Of a DNA stretch of 64,000 nucleotides, positions 59,247 to 64,000 are shown piece by piece. The translations under genes were made by a program, and so were the position numbers. The stretch comes from Manis javanica (taxonomy: Eukaryota > Chordata > Mammalia > Pholidota > Manidae): contig NC_133169.1 in assembly GCF_040802235.1 (NCBI RefSeq), positions 47,251,034-47,315,033 of the forward strand. The letters run 5' to 3'. Each line of letters opens with the position of its first letter. The first letter of the stretch is position 1. Below the pieces are notes generated by a model. That model was not told the origin of the DNA. It was given only the letters and a program-made list of their open reading frames with translations, and did not search any database.

Positions 59247-59247
<1 letters not shown>
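58900..59247 (-). repeat. Old L1 3' UTR, antisense
   Basis: The block order fits an antisense L1 3' UTR: TTTACAGTGGTATGATTGACGTAATA near 58,908, the stretch to 59,160, then CTCTACTTCTATGAATTTGACTATTTTAG. It is interrupted at about 59,247 by the (ATTT)n tail of the next element. Confidence 0.55.
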
Positions 59248-59294
<47 letters not shown>

Positions 59295-59297
59295 TTT
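59248..59297 (-). repeat. (ATTT)n run = (AAAT)n tail of the adjacent retrotransposed segment
   Basis: About 12 ATTT units on the plus strand. On the minus strand this is (AAAT)n, 19 nt downstream of a canonical AATAAA (59,322-59,317), which is how a retrotransposed transcript tail would look. Confidence 0.8.
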
Positions 59298-61105
59298 GGA
59301 GAGGGCGTCTCTCATATTTATTGATCAAATGGTTGTTAACAACAATAAAATTCAGTATAGGGGGGTCAACGCTCAATGTACAATCATTAATCCATCTCAA
59401 GCCTAATTCTCGTCAGTTTCCAATCTTCTGAAGCATAACGAACAAGTTCTTACATGGTGAACGAATTCTTACATAGTGAATAAATTCTTACATGGTGAAC
59501 AGTACAAGGGCATTCATCACAGAAACTTTCGGTTTTGATCATGCATTATGACCTATAAACAATCAGGTCAAATATGAATATTCGTTTGATTTTTGTACTT
59601 GATTTATATGTTGATCCCACATTTCTCCTATTATTATTATTATTTTTATTTTTAATAAAATGCTGAAGTGGTAGGTAGATGCAAGATAAAGGTAGAAAAC
59701 ATAGTATAGTGCTGTAAGAGAGCAATTGTAGATGATCAGATGATCAGGTGTGTGCCTATGGACTAAGTATTAATCCAGGCTAGACAAGGGCAGCAAGACA
59801 TCCACGGATGCAGAAGATTTCTCTCAAAGCAGGGGGGTGGTGAGGTTCTGAGCCTCACCTCTGTTGACCCCCAAATTCTTACCTGATGGCCCCCCTGCGA
59901 CTGGGCCTGTCTTAGGTTGTTCCTCCCTTGAGGAATCTTACCCGTTTCTGGCTAACCAGTCATCTTCTGGGGCCATACAGGGAAATGTAAAGTTGGTAAG
60001 TGAGAGAGAAGCCATATTGTTTGAAAAGGTTAGCTTTTTACTTCTTTGCAGATTTATGCCCTGTGGCTTCTATGCCCAGCACTTGTCTCGAGGTATCTTT
60101 ACCACCTGGAGGAATTATGATACTCGGTAAATTCGATATGAGGCACGAATTCTATTTAAGGGTTGTAATTAGGAAGGAAGAAGAAAAGCTATAGATGTAG
60201 CATATGAAGGAAACATGGGAGGATTGATTATTTCTTTGACATATCTTCTTGTAGAGTACCTTAAGTATGCATAGGTTTTAAACTACTAACTAATTTGCGC
60301 ACACATATTAACATAATAGGAATACGGTGACATAAACAAAGCAAATCTATAATTACCATCCATCTCCAGTGAAGCCAAGAAAACCATTTAGGCACCCTAG
60401 GCATTTGTGAAAATTTATCTATGATATGATGGATATTGTCCAACTGTACTTGAACCATCAGACAAATTAAAGCAGCCCATTTCTGGGATCTGTTCACATC
60501 CCATATGTTCTTTTAACCATAGATAGTCTATAGTCATGAGATTTTGGAGTGCTACAACTTGCACCCCTCCCAACTCCTGGTTGAGTTCCAACAGTACAGA
60601 TCCGGTCAAATTCGTTGTCTCACTGTATGCACATGCCAGCCTAGACATCTCCCTCCTCATTCCTATGGCAAGTCCAGGAGATGGTGGGCTGGATACAGCC
60701 ACAACCGCAGCATCGTCCGGATCCCTGTGGAGGCTTTTTGATGATCATCCCCCGGCACAAGTCCTCCAGAGAGTGCTGATGCCAGAAGCTCCTCCTCATA
60801 TCGTATCTTAGTTCATTTTCTGGGTATCCAAGCTAGGCCTTGATCTTCTGCATAGAAACAAACAGACCCTTTGCCCACACTTTGACATGCCCTCTATACC
60901 ACTGTGCAGAATTCATTGGAGGTCAGCACACAGTAACTGCTTTTTTTTTTTTTTTAATTAAGAGAAAGGAATATTATCAGAAAAGAGTACCTCCATAGCT
61001 GATCATCTGACACCCTTTAAGTGATCAACATTAAGGATATTTAAAGCATGCGTTGATCTTTGATTTATCAATAGTTTTATCCTATCAAGGAGTAATCCCC
61101 CTTTT
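59298..61105 (-). mobile_element. Retrotransposed segment with ERV env remnant, between L1 tail and (AAAT)n tail
   Basis: 1.8 kb on the minus strand continuing directly from the poly(A)-like end of the L1 at 61,106-64,000. It contains a decayed retroviral env transmembrane-subunit region (60,830-60,261) and about 0.9 kb of non-coding sequence, and ends with AATAAA (59,322-59,317) plus an (AAAT)n tail. The other L1 3' ends in this window (13,031, 17,668, 49,273) stop at their own tail and lack it. I infer a 3' transduction by read-through of the L1, or retrotransposition of a chimeric transcript. The alternative is that it is simply an older independent element beside the L1. The far end lies outside the window, so a flanking target duplication cannot be checked. 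Confidence 0.6.
60261..60830 (-). pseudogene. ERV env transmembrane-subunit remnant
   Basis: Two overlapping minus-strand frames read as a retroviral TM subunit. The first (60,702-60,415) has a heptad stretch followed by LQNLMTIDYLWLKEHMGCE and a CX6CC-type motif in which the first Cys of the pair is Gly (C..6..GC), then a FNLSD N-glycosylation-like site. The second (60,497-60,261) holds the membrane-proximal tryptophan-rich part (WFSWLHWRW) and a hydrophobic anchor ending ICVRKL. A frameshift near 60,450-60,490 separates them, and a start, surface subunit and cleavage site are not evident. The CX6CC layout suggests a gamma-type (class I) envelope. Non-functional. Confidence 0.65.
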
Positions 61106-64000
61106 ATTTCTTTCTTTCTTTTTTTTTTAAATTTTTAATCTACACTTACATGAAGAATACTATGTTTACTATGCTCTCCCCTATATCAGGTCCCCCCTAA
61201 CAACCACATTACGGTTACTGTCCATCAGCTTAGCAATGTTGTAGAGTCACTACTTGTCCTCTCTGTGTTGTGCAGCCCACTCTCCCCTTTCTCCCTCCCC
61301 CCATGCATGCTAATCTTAAAACCCCCCTTCTTATTCCCCCCCTTATCCCTCCCTGCCCACCCATCCTCCCCAGTTCCTTTCCCTTTGGTACCTGTTAGTC
61401 CATTTTTGGGTTCTGTAATTCCGCTGCTGTTTTGTTCCTTCAGTTTTTCCTTTGTTCCTATACTCCTCAGATGAGTGAAATCATTTGGTATTTCTCTTTC
61501 TCCGCTTGGCTTATTTCACTGAGCAGAATACTCTCCAGCTCCATCCATGTTGCTGCAAATGCTTGGATTTTTCCACTTCTTATGGCTGAGTAGTATTCCA
61601 TTGTGTATATGTACCACATCTTCTTTATCCATTCATCTACCGATGGACATTTAGGTTGCTTCCAATTCTTGGCTATTGTAAATAGTGCTGCGATAAACAT
61701 AGGGGTGCATCTGTCTTTCTCAAACTTGATTGCTGCGTTCTTAGGGTAAATTCCTAGGAGTGGAATTCCTGGGTCAAATGGTAGGTCTGTTTTGAGCATT
61801 TTGATGAACCTCCATACTGCTTTCCACAATGGTTGAACTAATTTACATTCCCACCAGCAGTGTAGGAGGGTTCCCCTTTCTCCACAGCCTCGCCAACATT
61901 TGTTGTTGTTTGTCTTTTGGATGGCAGCTATCCTTACTGGTGTGAGGTGATACCTCATTGTAGTTTTAATTTGCATTTCTCTGATAATTAGCCATGTGGA
62001 GAATCTTTTCATGTGTCTCTTGGCCATCTGTATTTCTTTTTTTGAGAACTGTCTGTTCAGTTCCTCTGCCCATTTTTTAATTGGGTTATTTGTTTTTTGT
62101 TTGTTGAGGCGTGTGAGCTCTTTATATATTCTGGACGTCAAGCCTTTATCGGATCTGTCATTTTCAAATATATTCTCCCATACTGTAGGGTTCCTTTTTG
62201 TTCTATTGATGGTGTCTTTCGCTGTACAGAAGCTTTTCAGCTTAATGTAGTCCCACTTGCTCATTTTTGCTGTTGTTTTCCTTGCCCAGGGAGATATGTT
62301 CAAGAAGAGATCACTCATGTTTATGTCTAAGAGGTTTTTGCCTATGTTTTCTTCTAAGACTTTAATGGTTTCATGACTTACATTCAGGTCTTTGATCCAT
62401 TTTGAGTTTACCTTTGTATATGGGGTTAGACAGTGGTCCAGTTTCATTCTCCTACATGTAGCTGTCCAGTTTTGCCAGCACCATCTGTTGAAGAGACTGT
62501 CATTTTTCCATTGTATGTCCATGGCTCCTTTATCAAATATTAATTGACCATATATGTTTGGGTTAATTTCTGGAGTCTCTAATCTGTTCCACTGGTCTGT
62601 GGCTCTGTTCTTGTGCCAGTACCAAATTGTCTTGATTACTATGGCTTTGTAGTAGAGCTTGAAGTTGGGGAGTGAGATCCCCCCTACTTTATTCTTCTTT
62701 TTCAGGATTGCTTTGGCTATTCGGGGTCTTTGGTGTTTCCATATGAATTTTTGAATTATTTGTTCCAATTCATTGAAGAATGTTGCTGGTAATTTGGGAG
62801 GGATTGCATCAAATCTGTATATTGCTTTGGGCAGGATGGCCATTTTGACAATATTAATTCTTCCTAGCCATGAGCATGGGATGAGTTTCCATTTATTAGT
62901 GTCCCCTTTAATATCTCTTAAGAGTGACTTGTAGTTTTCAGAGTATAAGTCTTTCACTTCTTTGGTTAGGTTTATTCCTAGGTATTTTATTCTTTTTGAT
63001 GCAATGGTGAATGGAATTGTTTTCCTGATTTCTCTTTCTATTGATTTGTTGTTAGTGTCTAGGAAAGCTACAAATTTCTGTGTGTTAATTTTGTATCCTG
63101 CAACTTTGCTGTATTCCGATATCAGTTCTAGTAGTTTTGGAGTGGAGTATTTAGGGTTTTTTATGTACAGTATCATATCATCTGCAAATAGTGACAGTTT
63201 AACTTCTTCTTTACCAATCTGGATTCCTTGTATTTCTTTGTTTTGTCTGATTGCCGTAGCTAGGACCTCCAGTACTATGTTAAATAACAGTGGGTTCCCG
63301 ATCTCAGAGGAAATGCTTTCAGCTTCTCGCTGTTCAGTATAATGCTGGCTGTGGGTTTATCACATATGGCCTTTATTATGTTGAGGTACTTGCTCTCTAT
63401 TCCCATTTTGCTGAGAGTTTTTATCATGAATGGATGCTGAATTTTGTCAAATGCTTTTTCAGCATCTGTGGAGATGATCATGTGGTTTTTGTCTTTCTTT
63501 TTGTTGATGTGGTGGATGATGTTGATGGATTTTCGAATGTTGTACCATCCTTGCATCCCTGGGATGAACCCCACTTGGTCATGGTGTATGATCCTTTTGA
63601 TACACTGTTGAATTCTGTTTGCTAATATTTTATTGAGTATTTTTGCATCTACATTCATCAGGGATATTGGTCTGTAATTTTCTTTTTTGGTGGGGTCTTT
63701 GCCTGGTTTTTGTATTAGGGTGATGTTGGCTTCATAGAATGAGTTTGGGAGTATTCCCTCTTCTTCTATTTTGTGGAACACTTTAAGGAGAATGGGTATT
63801 ATGTGTTCTCTGTGTGTCTGATAAAATTCCGAGGTAAATCCGTCCGGCCCCAGGGTTTTGTTGTTGGGTAGTTTTTTGATTACCGTTTCAATTTCTTTGC
63901 TCGTAATTGGTTTGTTTAACTTTTGTGTTTCTTCCTTGGTCAGTCTTGGGAGGTTGTATTTTTCTAGGTAGTTGGCCATTTCTTCTAGATTTTCCAGCTT
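61106..64000 (-). mobile_element. Youngest-looking L1, cut by the window edge
   Basis: A minus-strand L1 with its 3' tail at 61,106-61,125 (A-rich with GAAA units and an AATAAA). The 3' UTR spans 61,126-61,466 and the ORF2 C-terminal part 61,467-64,000. About 840 codons of ORF2 are visible with one disabling lesion, far fewer than in the other L1s here, so it is the most recent. Its 5' part is beyond the window. Confidence 0.9.
61467..64000 (-). pseudogene. L1 ORF2 (RT and C-terminal domain), one 22-nt deletion
   Basis: RT and C-terminal portion of ORF2. The first frame is open from the window edge to 63,275 and includes [49 protein letters not shown] and [13 protein letters not shown] 22-nt deletion at about 63,296 (relative to both other ORF2 copies) removes the QGCPLSP core and shifts frame. 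The second frame then runs 569 codons from 63,176 (and is open a little further upstream, with [11 protein letters not shown]) to the stop at 61,467, with the cysteine cluster CWRGC...HCWWEC and the usual [14 protein letters not shown] end. The visible part lacks only this motif. Confidence 0.9.

Noticed and set aside
59864-60194. Plus-strand frames opposite the env-bearing segment
   Set aside because: The retroviral env similarity is on the minus strand; these are antisense and unremarkable.
61265-61474. Proline/leucine-rich 69-codon plus frame
   Set aside because: Low-complexity antisense of the G-rich L1 3' UTR.
1-64000. CRISPR arrays, operons, tRNA/rRNA genes, phage-like defence systems
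   Set aside because: No regularly spaced direct repeats, no packed same-strand genes with ribosome sites, and no cloverleaf RNA were seen; the content is mammalian.

Overview
This is a stretch of placental-mammal nuclear DNA from an olfactory-receptor (OR) cluster. It is AT-rich, intron-poor and filled with LINE-1 (L1) copies of several ages plus endogenous-retrovirus remnants. I found no bacterial, plasmid or CRISPR signal. The species cannot be fixed by eye. Apart from ancient MIR-like pieces I see no lineage-specific SINE (no Alu, B1/B2, carnivore tRNA-SINE or ruminant Bov element), and the young L1 and ERV types look laurasiatherian; a pangolin-like genome is a tentative guess.

Genes: two OR genes with open single-exon reading frames lie on the minus strand (28,689-29,609 and 37,145-38,149). 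Both resemble family 14. A broken N-terminal OR pseudogene lies between them (34,062-34,485), also on the minus strand. No other convincing host gene is present; most other open frames are L1 or ERV fragments or antisense shadows of them.

Architecture: sequence from the left end to about 5.4 kb is repeated, diverged, from 40.77 kb onward (copies A and B, offset about 40.8 kb). A second, shorter duplicated pair lies at 17.6/21.8-22.4 kb and 30.7-32.3 kb. Insertions present in only one copy give natural empty-site comparisons. A nearly 6-kb L1 (43,309-49,273) with a 16-bp target duplication is missing from copy A. An internally deleted L1 (17,668-21,561) and a truncated ERV-L-like provirus (22,411-25,071) sit in one member of the second pair, and an 0.87-kb ERV1-type LTR (31,321-32,192) sits in the other.

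Mobile DNA: old antisense L1 covers much of 4-11, 12.6-14.6, 32.7-34, 50.7-56.5 and 58-59.2 kb. Younger L1 pieces with recognisable target duplications lie at 13,031-13,230, 43,309-49,273, 51,544-51,650 and 51,983-54,360. The freshest L1 enters from the right edge (minus strand, 64,000 to about 61,106). It is followed on the same strand by 1.8 kb carrying a decayed retroviral env transmembrane-subunit fragment, a poly(A) signal and an (AAAT)n tail, which looks like an L1 3' transduction or a chimeric retrotransposed transcript.

Main points for follow-up: (1) the two L1 copies with 5' ends, on opposite strands, share both an ORF1 stop codon and an ORF2 frameshift, suggesting a defective L1 lineage copied in trans; (2) the L1-env-(AAAT)n composite at the right end; (3) the paired duplications with one-sided insertions, which allow the cluster's history to be ordered.
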